NCBI RefSeq assembly: GCF_041146395.1
Contig: NC_090990.1
Coordinates: 45,022,001-45,086,000 of the forward strand
DNA: 64,000 nt
Origin: Eulemur rufifrons
Lineage: Eukaryota > Chordata > Mammalia > Primates > Lemuridae
Reading direction: 5' to 3'
Below are positions 1 through 11,415 of the stretch, piece after piece. The notes under the pieces were generated by a model. That model was not told where the DNA came from. It searched no databases and was given only the letters and a program-made list of their open reading frames with translations. Positions within the stretch are counted from its first letter, which is position 1; every line of letters starts with the position of its first letter. The translations under genes and the position numbers were made by a program.

Positions 1-254
1 AGAATGTAAGCAAAGTGATGATCAATCCTCAGAATAAGCCCTTGAATGAAGAGGATGTGTTTCCGCTTTTTCCCTTCATAGTGTGGAAAGGCAGGCCTAG
101 TCGGAGCCAACTTAGAGACGGCCAACAAGGGCATCATTCTAGACACAACAGCAACAAGTGGGAAGGAGTTGAAATCCTAAGTGCTTTGCAAAATCCAGAT
201 TAGATTTTTTTTACCTGAGAGATAAATAAACTTCTATCATTTATTTTTACTGTT

Positions 255-760
255 GATTATGTAAAAATTTTTCTTAATTAGGGTAAAATACACATAACAT
301 AAAATTTACCATCTTAGCAATTTTTAAGTGTACAGTTGAGTATGGTTAAGTATATTCACATTGTTGTGCAATTGCTCTCCAGAACTTTTTCATCTTGTAA
401 AACTGAAACTTTGTATCCATTAAACAACTTCCCATTTCCTCGTCCCTCAGCCCCTAGCCAGCATCATTCTGCCATCTGTTCTATGAATTTCACTATTCTA
501 GATAACTCATGTAAGTGGAATCATATAGCTTTTTGTTTTTGTAATCAGCATTCTTAACTTAGCACAATGTACTCAAGGGTTATCCATGTTGTAGCATGTG
601 TCAGAATTTCCTTCCTTTTTAAGGCTGAATAATATTCCCTTGCATGTATGTTCTGCATTTTGTTTACCCATTCCTCATCAGTGAACACCAGGTTGCTTCT
701 TCCTCTTCGCTATTGTGAATAATATTGCTGTGAACATGAGTGTAAACTTCTGTCATTTTA
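255..760 (-). mobile_element. L1 3' end fragment (L1M-type)
   Basis: The stretch running from 'aaaatacacataacataaaa' through 'ttcatcttgtaaaactgaaa' and 'ggctgaataatattccc' to 'ctattgtgaataatattgct' is the antisense of the common ancient L1 3' region. It lies in the intron downstream of exon 6. A second copy of the same subregion occurs near 43.4-43.9 kb. Confidence 0.75.
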
Positions 761-814
761 ATCCATTGTTATTTTGGAGCCTCTATTCCATAAGCCAAAT
801 GTATACCCTAACCC

Positions 815-1130
815 AGTAGCTTTCAAACTTTTAAAAAAATGTAACCCCCACAGTACGAAAGGCACGTTACATCATGACTCAGGATGCATATACATAAATA
901 TACGTACATATAAAGCACCCATTTATTAATCTATACATGAAGGAAATAAAGTTCCATGAACAAACTTACCCTTATTACATGGCAAACAATCCAATCTTTT
1001 CTACATGTATCTTAGAGAAAAAAGTTGGTCTTGATCAATTAAATTGATTTTATACCTCATTAATAAATGTTACTCACAATGTGAAAAACTGTATCATTAC
1101 TATTCTCATCCCCCATGTGCTCAAACTGCT
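815..1130. repeat. Possible hAT/Charlie-like repeat
   Basis: The run 'agctttcaaacttttaaaaa' followed by 'gtaacccccacagtacgaaa' resembles the start of mammalian hAT-type repeats ('ttctcaaactttt... gtgacccacagtaagaaa'). The far end is not clear and I see no terminal inverted repeat. Low certainty. Confidence 0.3.
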
Positions 1131-1877
1131 CTGGAACCTGGAGGAAGAGAAATGATGGGAATAGTCACTGTTCTTGAGTGGACACAGTCTGTGGGGAAAC
1201 TATAGAAATAATGTGGGACAAGCCCAATAATGGAGGTAAACTGAGTCATTTCTAGAGGAAGAATGCTCATAATTTCCCAGGGCAACAGAGAAACATCTTA
1301 GCGAGGAGTATTTGAGCAGATGCTTCAAGAAGAGATACAAGTTTACTATGTAGAGAAATTGGGAAGCACATTCTTCAGCAGGTATCCAGACAGAGAGGCA
1401 TAAACAAGGACAGTGCAAAGGAAATGACACATAATGCAGTCATTACATGAGGGGTAGAGACTGGTCAGGCAGAAAGGGGCACATCAGTGGGATGATATAC
1501 CCGGCTCAGGACTTTGGACATTATCCAGAGGAAATGGAAAGGCAATACCTAAAAGAAGGGAAGGGCAGCACTAGATTTTCACATGAGAATGGAACTCTTT
1601 GCCTGGAACTTTCCAGGATATTGCTTCACTTCTCTGCTTTTCCCCTTGGCTCTGATCTACCCGAGGACAGGGATTCTCTCTTGTATTTGTATTTCTTGGA
1701 CCCATCACAGCCCTGAAAGACAATCTGAAGAATAAGCCCATTCCCAACCCCCACCCCTCATGACAATTCTACCACGGCTTGCATTGTATGATGTTCTCTT
1801 CTGGCCCCAACATTGGGCAGAGTGTCCCAGGAGGCATTACTGTGTCCTGGGTGGGGCACACACACTGATACACCCAC
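1131..1877. other. Intron 6 sequence, no confident feature
   Basis: No exon 7 of CYP2J is visible here. The part from about 1580 to 1720 (Leu/Phe-rich on the plus strand, 'gcctggaactttcc') has an L2-like flavour but is too diverged to call. Confidence 0.4.
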
Positions 1878-2021
1878 CTTGGATTTCTGGTTAGAAGGCC
1901 AGGTAAAGGAGACCCCAGCGCAGGGTTGTAGAAGTTGTCTCAGTTCCGGCAAAGAAGAGGTCCAGAGAGTGCTCACGATGAGATTCTCTTCATGGAAACT
2001 TGAAGTAGCCTTGCCTGCATT
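1878..2021 (-). pseudogene. CYP2J2: CYP2J exon 6 (start of I-helix), broken
   Basis: The acceptor is ccttcctag|AATGCAGGC and the donor CAAG|GTGGGT at 1877. The frame begins N-A-G-K-A-T-S-S-F-H-E-E-N-L-I, matching CYP2J exon 6. A 2-bp duplication of AG (plus strand, within 1964-1969) then shifts the frame just before the FFAGTETT segment. The nucleotides for FFAGTETT are still present in the original frame, so the damage is local. In that original frame the conserved Tyr codon near the exon end reads TAA (1891-1893). The length is 144 bp against the usual 142. Both lesions would truncate the protein ahead of the heme-binding region. Confidence 0.85.
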
Positions 2022-2339
2022 CTAGGAAGGACAATATTTAATGTTATAGGTTCATTTATTCATAGGATTCCTGGTTACCATAACATGCGGGGGTTTCATC
2101 CTCAGAGGGAGATTGGAAAGAAAGGTCCTGAGAAGAAACAACTCTCCCTTTGGCCTCCTGAGGAGGCAGGGGCTTATTACAGCAATATCATTAGCATCAT
2201 CCTGCCCCAAGTGCTAGAAGCTTTTTGGATGTATGAAAATGAAAGAAAACCATTTTATTATGCCTGTCATTTGGGAGAAGTTATTAGTGCAGTGGAAGGA
2301 GAATGGGATGTGAACAAGGCAGATTTGTCTTCCAATATC

Positions 2340-2515
2340 AGCCATTTCACTTAGCAGCTGGAGGACCTAGGACAAGTTAATTAATCTCTCTGTACTTTGG
2401 TTTCGTATTTTATAAAATGGAAATAACCACACACACCTCTTAAGATGACATTGTGGGAATTACGTGAGATGCGAGGGCACATAGCAAATACCCAGCAAAT
2501 ATTTGTACTGGAAAC
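2340..2515 (+). mobile_element. MIR SINE fragment
   Basis: The core pattern 'gcagctggaggacctaggac', 'aattaatctctctgtacttt' and 'ttttataaaatggaaataac', followed by a diverged tail, is a MIR core in plus orientation. It lies in intron 5. Confidence 0.55.
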
Positions 2516-2559
2516 AGAAAGAACAAACAGAATTCCTCTTATAAACAATTCTCCTGTCT

Positions 2560-3285
2560 CCTCATTAATCTTTTCCTTTCCAGTTTGGGCCACTCTGACT
2601 CTATAACCATTTCTCATGATACCCTATCATCTTTACTACGTTCCTCTGGAAGCTTCCATTTGTCCAACATTGCTGTTAATATTCATGATCTCATACTTGC
2701 CCACCATCAAGGAAGAAAATGCTCCTTATCAGGGGAGAAGATAATTCTTCTATTGATTTTATGTCAATAGGTGAAAAAAGAGGTCAAGAAATCCATCTTT
2801 CTGCCTGCTCCATGAAGAGGACCCAATAATAGATGTATAAAGATTATGGCACTGACGCAGTGATGTATATCAGTCAGAGAGGCCACTGAGGAAAAGGGAA
2901 TGTGTCCAGTTTGGTACCCCCCACCGTGGCACTGGCCTATAATGTTGGAAAGTGGATGCTATCAGGAGAAGGGGGAAGGCAAAGCCCCACTCAGGCCCCG
3001 AGGTTAAACTGTGGCATCCAGCTCAGCTTTCCTTGTGTTCTGCAGTGGGGGATGAGAGAAGGGGTAGATCACTGGGCCCAGGCCCAACTAATGATAAAAC
3101 AGAGCTTTCTGGCTCAAGTGCTGTTTTCCCCATTGTGAATAGCCCCTCCGATATGGGTAGAGGAGAGACGATGGAGGATGAAAGGCAGTATTGGACATTC
3201 TCATTAACCCCTACCTTTACTTCCATTGCCTCCTTAGTCCTGAGTTAATGCTACCCTACAATATCTGAAATATTGCGCTGGGTTT
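2560..3285. other. Intron 5 sequence, nothing recognised
   Basis: Mixed-composition sequence between the MIR and the LTR-like repeat. Short open frames on both strands overlap each other without homology that I recognise. Confidence 0.4.
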
Positions 3286-3289
3286 GACT

Positions 3290-3810
3290 CCCCTGTGGTA
3301 GGCTGAAAAATGGCCCACAAACACATCCATCCACATCCTAATACCTGGAACCTGGATATTATCTTATATGGCAAAAGAGACTTTGCAGATGGGATTAAGT
3401 TAAAAATCCTGAGATGGGAAAGTTATACTGAATTATCGCAGTGGGCCCAATGTAAACAGAAGAGTCTTTATAAGAGAGAGGCAAGAGGATCAAAGCCAGA
3501 GAGAGAAGACATAAGGATGGAAACAGAGATCAGAGGCAGAGAGGAGACTATGCTGCTGGCTTTGAAGATGGAGGATGGGGCCACAAGCCAAGGTATATAG
3601 GCAGCCTCTAGAACCCAGAAAAATCACAAAAACAGATTTTTCTCTGGAGCCTCCAAAAGGAGCTAGCCCAGTCAACACCTTGACTTTAGTTCCATGAAAC
3701 TGATCTCAGACTTCTGACATCCAGAACGGCAAGAGAATAAATTTGTGCCCTTTCAAGTGACCAAGTTTGTGGAAATTTGATAAAGCAGCAATAGAAAACT
3801 AGCATAGCCC
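3290..3810 (+). mobile_element. LTR-like interspersed repeat (MaLR/ERVL type)
   Basis: It begins 'taggctgaaaaatggcccac' and continues with 'atatggcaaaagagactttg', 'gtgggcccaatgtaaacaga', 'gctttgaagatggaggatgg' and an AATAAA-type 'gagaataaatttgtg'. It ends 'agcaatagaaaactagcata'. This order is that of a common mammalian MaLR-type solitary LTR. The exact family name is uncertain. It lies in intron 5 and ends about 50 bp from exon 5. Confidence 0.6.
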
Positions 3811-3859
3811 TATTTGCTCTTTAAGAACAAAACACAGGAAAAAATCTTGGTTTCCTCAC

Positions 3860-4036
3860 CTTGGCCATTTCCTTGAGGTAAGCATCGATAAAGTCTCTTG
3901 TTTCATCAGGATTCCAGTCTCTCTTGTGTTTTTCAATCATATGAGAAACAAACAATTTCAGTTTTTCCCAGTTTTTGATGACAGTTTGATGGGATCCAGG
4001 AAGGAATTTCATTATCCATGGAAACATATTGTAGAG
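3860..4036 (-). CDS. CYP2J2: CYP2J exon 5
   Basis: This is 177 bp, the standard CYP2 exon 5 length, with acceptor cagttag|CTC and donor CCAAG|GTGAGG at 3859. The translation starts LYNMFPWIMKFLPGSHQT and continues through KLKLFVSHMIEKHKRDWNP and ETRDFIDAYLKEMAK (F-G loop and G-helix). It is close to human CYP2J2 in my recollection, roughly four residues in five identical. It is intact and in phase with exon 4. The open frame continues a little past the donor into intron 5 before stopping. Confidence 0.92.
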
Positions 4037-4399
4037 CTAACTGAGAAAAAGAAAACAATTATGGAGACAACGTGGTGCCACTTTTCCACCTTTCAACAGA
4101 ATAGATGCCAACTTCCCTTTCCATGTCTTTCCTATGCTCATGCTGAAACTTTGCTCAGCTGTGACTACTTTTTTCTCTCTCACTGCTCTAGCAAAGCACT
4201 TAAGCTCTCTGTCCAAAATATATCCAGCCTCAGTGCACTCCTGGCCACCCCAACAGCTTGCCATCGGGTGCAAAGCACCACCATTCTTTCCCTGGATGCT
4301 GTAAGAAGAGCTTTCCACAGTTTTATGATCCCATTGCCAACCCCATGCCCAGCCCATCTTCCCCAGAGCTGCCAGAGGGATCCTTTAGCAGTTTAACCA

Positions 4400-4790
4400 T
4401 GTCATTTTCCTCCTTGGCTCTCAGTCCTTGGGGCTTTCTACCACACGGGGACCAAGTCACATGTCACTTCTCTGGCCTGTATGCCCCACTGTGCTGGGTC
4501 CTGGAGACTCGCTGCCTCCTTCCTAACCTTGCTCTCTACTGTCCAGCAGTGACCTCTGGGATCACAGCAAGGATGCTCCTGTGTGAGAACTTTGCAGTTG
4601 CTGTTCCTTGTGCCTGGAAAGCTCTTCCTCTGAAGTCCACATATCCCCAGCCCCTTACTTCATTAGGGCTCTGCTCTATGTCACCTCCTTGGAGCTGTCT
4701 GATTGATGATCCTATAAGTTGCTGCACCTTTGTCACCCTCCATCTATTCTCTTGTCCTGTTTCTCTTTATGGCAATTATCACTAATAAGT
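4400..4790 (+). mobile_element. L2 LINE 3' region
   Basis: The succession 'gttccttgtgcctggaaagc', 'tcttcctctgaagtccacat', 'gctctatgtcacctccttgg', 'ttctctttatggcaattatc' is the decayed L2 3' region in plus orientation. It explains the 175-codon open frame here, which is therefore not a gene. It lies in intron 4. Confidence 0.6.
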
Positions 4791-4798
4791 GTGCACAT

Positions 4799-4815
4799 GT
4801 GTGTGTGTGTGTGTG
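4799..4815. repeat. (TG)n microsatellite
   Basis: A short run of about eight TG units. Confidence 0.85.
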
Positions 4816-5689
4816 CGTTTGTCTCCGCCACCGTATTGTATCTCCATGTGGATAAGAGTGCATAGTTTTCATTGAAATAAAGTGGGTGTTGAATAAACCA
4901 TCTCTAATATTTGGTTGAAAAGTGAGAGTATCACATAATGGAAAAATGCCTAGAGTTAAAATGGGACAGACATGGTATGACTATTAGTTCTGCTCCTATC
5001 TGGCTATAATAGTTGCTAACACTAATAATATTAATAGTAATATATTTTGTACTTTGTTGATCCCTAGTTTAACTAGCTGCCAGTGGGGCTCCAGCATGGT
5101 TCTGGGGACTGAATGACATGAGATACACAGAGCACTCAGCACACGGCTGGTGGGCCACTCTCTGTACGTGCCTGCACACTCCATGCCAGCTTGCACACAC
5201 TGTGTTGCCTCATTTCATCTTTATACAGTTGTTAGGAAAATTAATGGAGATAGAGTATGTGTAGTTGTCTGTTAAAGAGACTGGAATGTTTTGAGACTCC
5301 AAGAAAGGCTTATTTTTCCTACCCTGCTGGCCCTGTGTTCTCTTCCCTGAGACATGGACTCAGGAGTCAGCTGGGCATCCACTAACCTCTCACGACCTCC
5401 TAGCCTCTATCTTAATAGGAAGGAAGGAAATAGGATTGCAGAACTCGAGACTACCATGACCAGTAATGGAAACAAGGAATTCAAAATAACTTTGACAGTA
5501 ATAACAGCTCATATTCATCATGCCCTTTTCACGTGTCAGGAGTCGTGCTCACTGCTTTACCAGTTTTGGAGTGATGTGTCCATAAAGCTCCCAGGTAAGA
5601 TGCTTATCAGGAATAAATAAAAATAAATCTACTTCTAGATACACCATAGGGAAACTAGTAATCAGTAAAGAGAGTTAGGACTTAAATGC

Positions 5690-6760
5690 AGCCACAGAGA
5701 AAGGAAAACAATATTTTTGAAGGAATAACAAATTCACTTGTATCTGACTTTCCATGGCACCAGTGGGAACTGAGAGGATAGTGGAATAACATTGGCAACA
5801 TGCAAGGAGGAAAAAAAAACAGTCAAAATAAAAAAATTTCCAATTAGAGCAAAATAAAGATATTATTGAATAATTGAAATTGAAAAATTTGCCACCAACT
5901 TACCCTCACTAAAAGAAATTCAAGAGGAGGAGGCTGTAAAATAAATGGGATGATGAAAAAAACAAACTGGCAAATATGGGATAAATATAAGCAACCATTC
6001 ACTGCCTCAAACAGAATAATCATGAATACTTTTCAATTAAAAGAAGAACAAACTAAAACATATGACATGAGTAACCTAAATCATTGATCATCCATTCTGT
6101 GGAAGGATAAAGATAACAATTGTTGAAGTTACGGGTTTAATTATGAATATTAAAATTTTAATGTAAAGACTAAAATAATAGAAGGTTCATCTTCTGAAAG
6201 AACACAGGCAAAAGTAAAATGAGAAGAACATTCTCTCATCATAAGTCAAAAAAGGAGAAAAGAACAGATAGATAGAAATCACAAAATGATTAGAAATTCG
6301 TTTTAATTTGGTAATAATTTTGATTAAAAGAAAAGGAACTAAATGGTCCAAAAAAAAAAGACAAAGATTTTCAGATTGGATATGAATATTACATCTAGCT
6401 TTCTGCTGTTTAAAATGGAAGCATCTAAAATATAAGGGCCTAGGAATGTAAAAAGTAGGATAGAAGAGTAGTAACCAGACACTAAAGAAAGGAAAGACAA
6501 TTACCTTTATTCATATCAGACCAAACAGTCTTTAGGGAAGAAAATATTAATAGACATAAAGAGCATTACTAAATAGCTACAAAAGTTTCAATTACTAGGA
6601 AGAAATAATGATTTAAAATGTATGTATCTACCAACATAGCTGTAAAGAATATAAAGTAAAAATTGACAGAAATATAATGAGAATGAGAAAAATCCACCAT
6701 CTTAGTATGAAATTTTAGCACACTAGCCAGCACAATTAAGCAAGAAAGAGGAATTTATGT
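5690..6760 (+). mobile_element. Degraded L1-like sequence
   Basis: A-rich plus-strand sequence with many diverged L1 phrases ('caagaggaggaggctgtaaa', 'agacataaagagcattacta', 'atgtatgtatctaccaacat'). The order resembles the end of L1/HAL1 ORF1 and the start of ORF2. Highly mutated with no open frame. It lies in intron 4. Confidence 0.45.
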
Positions 6761-7329
6761 ATAAGGATTGGAAAGGAAGAAATAAAACTACCTTTATTTG
6801 CATATACATAATTGCCTATGTAGTCATCCAAAGATTAATTATAATACTGTTAATAATTTACCAAAGTTGATCCCTACAAAATCAATAACCATAAGTCAAC
6901 TGCAAAGAGGGAGAAAAATAGAGTGTCACCAATTTGAATCCTGCAAAGAAATAATGCATGTAGGCAATGATCATGAATAATTTTTCTAACCATTAGATAA
7001 AAGGTGGAAGGGGAATGATATATTAGATAGATCAGACAACATAGGTAAATAGACGTATGTCATGTAAAATTTTGAACATTACATGAACAATAGAAATGTT
7101 TTATGCACATGGTAAATATTTGGTAAAAATTTAATATTATTCAAAACAGTAGAGTCAACGGATTGGTTCCAAATAAGTTTGTAATAAATCATATTTAAAA
7201 GGATATATTATAGCTGCAACTTCTCCCCAATCTACGCCCGCCAAGAAAAAAACTAAAAGCAAAGACCCATCTGTACCTGCCATAAGCCCCAAAGTCCTTT
7301 ACCAAGATATAGAAAGAGAACTGCCTTAC

Positions 7330-7490
7330 CTGGCAAGATATTGAAACAATCATATATGTGACCTCATCCAGTAACCTCAGCAGCTCCTGAAACTGACCGT
7401 CCTGGTACTCAAATTGCTTCCCAAAGGTGATGGAGCAAATGATGTTGGAAACTGCCTTGTTGATTTTGAAGTGAGGGTCAAAAGGCTGTC
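7330..7490 (-). CDS. CYP2J2: CYP2J exon 4
   Basis: This is 161 bp, the standard CYP2 exon 4 length, with acceptor ccatccag|GAC and donor CCAG|GTAAGG at 7329. The exon reads [20 protein letters not shown], then [20 protein letters not shown] and a final SCQ. These match the CYP2J pattern through helices E-F (SRS2 area). No stop or frameshift is seen. It ends in phase 0, in agreement with exon 5. Confidence 0.92.
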
Positions 7491-8029
7491 CTGGATGGGG
7501 AAGCAGGACAAGATGGGTTTGTTCCTAGTTCCTACTGAGAGTCTACTCTCTGTGACATAGGGCATACCTAGTACTGAACCATTCATGAGGCCTGGCCACA
7601 CCACCTTTCACTGGGCCTGACACACAGCAAGTACTCAGTCAATGCCACAGTCAAACTGATGAGCAGGACTTAAATTCAGTCATGTGCTTTTTGCCAATCT
7701 TCATGCATTTAATTCTAGAACTCTTTCAGGGCAGGGTGATGGTTCGTTGTTCACTGTTCTATGCTCAGTACTTAGCTTGGTGCTGTGTTGAGCCTAAGAA
7801 ATATTGATTTATAGACATACCCCATATATTTTTATAGACAGTAATGATTTCAGAAGTCTTGCAAGGCTTTGCCCTAAAGGAAAATGTAAACATGTTAGTT
7901 TACATATCAAAAGCTGCCTCGACTCAGGAGGGCCTCTCAATGGTCAATAGCAGCTGCTTTCCAAGGCAACGATGCTGCAATCTGGGCCTATGGCTCTCAC
8001 CTGTTTTGAAAGACAAAGCAGGTCTTGTC

Positions 8030-8626
8030 TAGAGCCAGGGGATGCTGGAAGTGATCAACAAAGACAGGCCACCAGAGATGAGAGCTGATCATAAGATATG
8101 CCACCCCAGCCAGGCCCAGAAGGAACCATGTGGTTAAAGTAAACAGCATAAGAGACAGCTCATGATGGACTTCTAAAATCTCTGTTCTAATACGCAATAC
8201 CAGAGCCATGATGTCTCTGTTTTTGCTAAAGTAATAGCCTTATCATAAAACTTAGAAGTTTGCCCTAAGAAGATTTTATAACTCATTGTTCACCTAGATA
8301 GAGTTAGTTGAAGCATCTGTAGTAGCCTTTTAGAAGACTTTGACCCTAAACCAAACCACCTATTATTATGTAAATCCCATTACCCTTGGCAATCAAAAAC
8401 CTGTACCTGTGCTATAAGTATCTGTGTAAAACTTCAGTCTGGGTTGCATTTTCCACGGGAAGAGATGTAACCTTCCGGGCACCCTGCTATGTCTATCTTC
8501 ATAAATCTTTACTTTATAAACTATATCTTTGGCTCTGTGTATTATTTTTATTTCTGTTTCCTACTATTTTCTCATCCTTTGCAATGACCCCTGTCTGAGG
8601 TACCCGAACTTTTGCGGGGAGCATAG
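8030..8626 (+). mobile_element. Candidate solitary endogenous-retrovirus LTR in CYP2J intron 3
   Basis: The right part has an LTR-like layout: a TATA-like 'ctataagtatctg' (8411), a polyadenylation-type 'cataaatctttac', a T/C-rich U5-like stretch, and the close 'acccgaacttttgcggggag' then CA. The start is not clear, and I found no convincing target-site duplication. If it is an LTR, it is a solo remnant with no viral genes nearby. It might instead be another repeat class. Confidence 0.35.
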
Positions 8627-8736
8627 CTAACTCCCTGCAGTGCTGGGCACAGAACAAGCACTTAGGCACTGCATAAATATCTGCCCAGTGAATGAATAGG
8701 CCACAATCTCCTACATCTGTGCAATGAAATGCTCAC

Positions 8737-8886
8737 TGTTCTCCTCTTTGATTGCCTCAATGAGGTGGCAGGCCTCCTCCTGAATGCGTTCCTCTAAGCT
8801 CTTCTTTCCCAGACCAAAGTTCCTTAGTGCTGTCAGGGTGAACCTTCTTTGCTCCTTCCACAACTGGTCATTGGAAATGATCAATC
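8737..8886 (-). CDS. CYP2J2: CYP2J exon 3 (C-helix)
   Basis: This is 150 bp, the standard CYP2 exon 3 length. The acceptor is tttttcccag|GA and the donor A|GTGAGC at 8736. The translation contains [20 protein letters not shown], the C-helix with Trp and Arg residues that contact heme propionates in P450s, followed by [20 protein letters not shown]. It is very close to human CYP2J2 as I remember it and has no stop. The phase joins exon 4 as AAC A|GA CAG. Confidence 0.92.
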
Positions 8887-9064
8887 CTGGGAAAAAGAAA
8901 GTCAATATTATGGTGTTCTGGTTCGATAATGTGAACATCCAGAAAATGGTGTGAAGATGTGTATCAGAGGGAAGGAGAAAGGTATTAATGCACTTGAATC
9001 CTGTTAAGAGAAATCACACCAAAGCAGTGGGCATAACTGACTGCTGGGGATGTAAGGCACTTTA

Positions 9065-9285
9065 GTAAATATTCTTATGCATCTCATCTGCAATTCAGTA
9101 CTCAGAGAACTTCTGTGGGGTAGATACAATTATTAACACCACCACCCCATTTTACTAATGAGAAACCTGAGAAACAAAGGATAAAAGTAAATGTCACAAG
9201 ATCACACAGTACACAGCTAAAGAAGTGTTCAAATCCAGGTCTTCCTGATTCTAAAGCCCATGCTCTGATTATTAGCCACATAAGT
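9065..9285 (-). mobile_element. MIR SINE
   Basis: The antisense MIR pattern is clear: 'ccccattttactaatgagaa', 'gtcacaagatcacacagtac', 'gttcaaatccaggtcttcct', then 'aaagcccatgctctgattat'. It lies in intron 2. Confidence 0.75.
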
Positions 9286-9539
9286 AAAGTTAAGTTCTCA
9301 TGTCATGCCAAATGCTAGGAATGCACTTACAGATAAGATAAAGTCCACATACTTGAGGAAGCCAATAAAGGTTTCATAGGAGAGTTCTTACCTAATGGAT
9401 GGTAAAAGATGAAAGGATAACTCAAGAAAACAAGGAGGAGTGAATATTCCATGCACAGAAAAACACCACAAGCAAAGGGAAAGAAAATTGTCTTGGTGTG
9501 TTCAACAGACCATCAGCTGTCCACACACAGGTGAGGCCC

Positions 9540-10860
9540 TACTCCTTCCCTTTCTTCACTTCCAGAGCAACCTGCACTCCTTTCACACTTGACCTTGGCC
9601 TCCATCACTAACGAAATGGCCCTCCTTGCTGTCATGTCCAGGGATATTTTTGACCTCATCTTACTTGATCTTCCAGCAGCATTAGACACTTCTTTCTGGA
9701 AACACTCCCTTCTAGTGGTGCTGAGGATACCACGCTCTCCAAATATTCTTTCTAATTCTCTTCCAGTCAATTCCCATATTTTTTTGCTGGTTCATGTACT
9801 TCTATTAAATCTTGAAATGGTGGAGTTCTTCAAAATGAGTCTAAAGACTCTTCTCTTCTCATATTATGTTCCATTTCTGGAAAATCTTATGACTCTCTAA
9901 AACTTTAAATAGCATCTATAGATAGTGATCATCTATTGCTGTCCCTGAGCTCTGGATCCATATATATTAATACAACAACTGCCTGACTTTGCTGACCTAA
10001 AGGCATTTCAAACTCAGCATATCCAGGCTTGAACTCATGATATCTCCATACAACTCCCTACTCATGCCCAACCAAAGAAAACACCTTGTCCTTTTCTGAG
10101 TTTTCCTTCTTTCTATCATCGACCCATTTGGGTGTCACCTCCATACCTCATTCTCCCTGCATCTAGGTCATCATGTGTTACTAGGTTCACCTCCTGGATG
10201 TCTTGAATCCATGTGTCTTCACTGCCACTACCCTGGTCTAACCTACTATCATTTCCTAGTATCCCCTAGGTCCAAGCTACCACCATCTATAGCCCACAAG
10301 CCTACACTAGTCTCTTGTTCTTTTTTGTCCATTCTCTAAATGACAGTCTAAATGAGTCTTAAAAATGTACAGCGTAAATATGATCATTTCCTTCTCTACT
10401 TAAAACCATTCAAGAACTTCTATTGTTATTAGGATAAAAACCGACATCCTTAATAAGCACTTGCATGAACTATCCCCAGCCAGGTGCAGCAGATATGTTT
10501 TCATTTAATTATCTCCTTTTAATCCCTCTCATTGCCACATTGGCCATTTTTCAATTCCTCAAGTTCACTGTCTTCTGTACACTTCATGAACTTTTATATT
10601 CTTTTCCCACTGCTTGATTTTTTCTTTATTACATTAAATTAGCTTTTCCTGAATCCCAGGACTACCTTAGATACCCCTCATAAGTGTATCCTGCATTTAT
10701 CTTCATACACTGTTGGCTTTAGATTATTACAGTGAATAGAAGTTACATAAGGACGTAGATTGTACCTGTTGTACTCATTGTTATATCACTCCTGCCCAGC
10801 ACTGTGCTTCACATGGCAGATAGTACAGTGAATGGATGTAGAATTAATTGATTAATATTT
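9540..10860 (+). mobile_element. L2 LINE, reverse-transcriptase region to 3' end
   Basis: The frame at 9589-9900 includes DLILLDLPAALDT, a decayed copy of the L2 reverse-transcriptase LDLSAAFDT motif. Downstream come the L2 phrases 'catttcaaactcagcatatc', 'ggataaaaaccgacatcctt' and 'ttctgtacacttcatgaact', and the 3' tail 'cagcactgtgcttcacatgg'. It is plus orientation, opposite to the P450, and occupies most of intron 2. No intact protein remains. Confidence 0.75.
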
Positions 10861-10869
10861 CAAAGAGGA

Positions 10870-11410
10870 ATTAGGAAGAACCTCAAAATGGTGCTTGAGA
10901 TTTCATTTCCATTTTTAAATGCTTAAGTTTCTTTAATGATAATCTTAAGTATTCACACTGATCTGTTCTAACATAGACCAGAAGGCTGGAGATCCCTGGT
11001 CAGCACGGCCTTCGTGAGAGACCATAAGAAGCTAGAGACAGAAAGCAGCGGCAGAAGGAAGCAGATCCACATCCATTTTCCTAAAGGAAAGAGGCTCAGA
11101 ATGGAACAGCAGAGAGACCACATTGCCTCTTCCTCTGCCATAATGGGGTGATGTAGTCACGTCATTATAAAAGCATCTGCTGTGACTTTGTTCAGGGCAT
11201 GTGGCTTCTCCCAAATCTCTAGTATGGCTGACCCTGTGAAGTGCCCTGAGCAGGTGACTGCAATGAGGAAATGTGGGCATCCAGCTTTCGTTAAGGACAG
11301 GATGTTTATAATGGGGCCGGTTTCTGGGGATTGTTGGAAAATTGTGGTCACACAGGCACCTCTAACAGACCATAAGAATATAAAACACACACCTTCAACT
11401 GACCAAGAAA
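10870..11410. other. Intron 2 sequence next to exon 2, nothing recognised
   Basis: Open frames on both strands here overlap each other and show no known domain. One minus frame runs through exon 2 itself and is explained by it. Confidence 0.4.
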
Positions 11411-11415
11411 CTTAC

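Noticed and set aside
3926..4396. 156-codon plus-strand open frame
   Set aside because: It is antisense to CYP2J exon 5 and runs on into intron 4; a shadow of the true exon.
4258..4785. 175-codon plus-strand open frame
   Set aside because: It overlies an L2 3' region in the intron of the P450 and has no domain.
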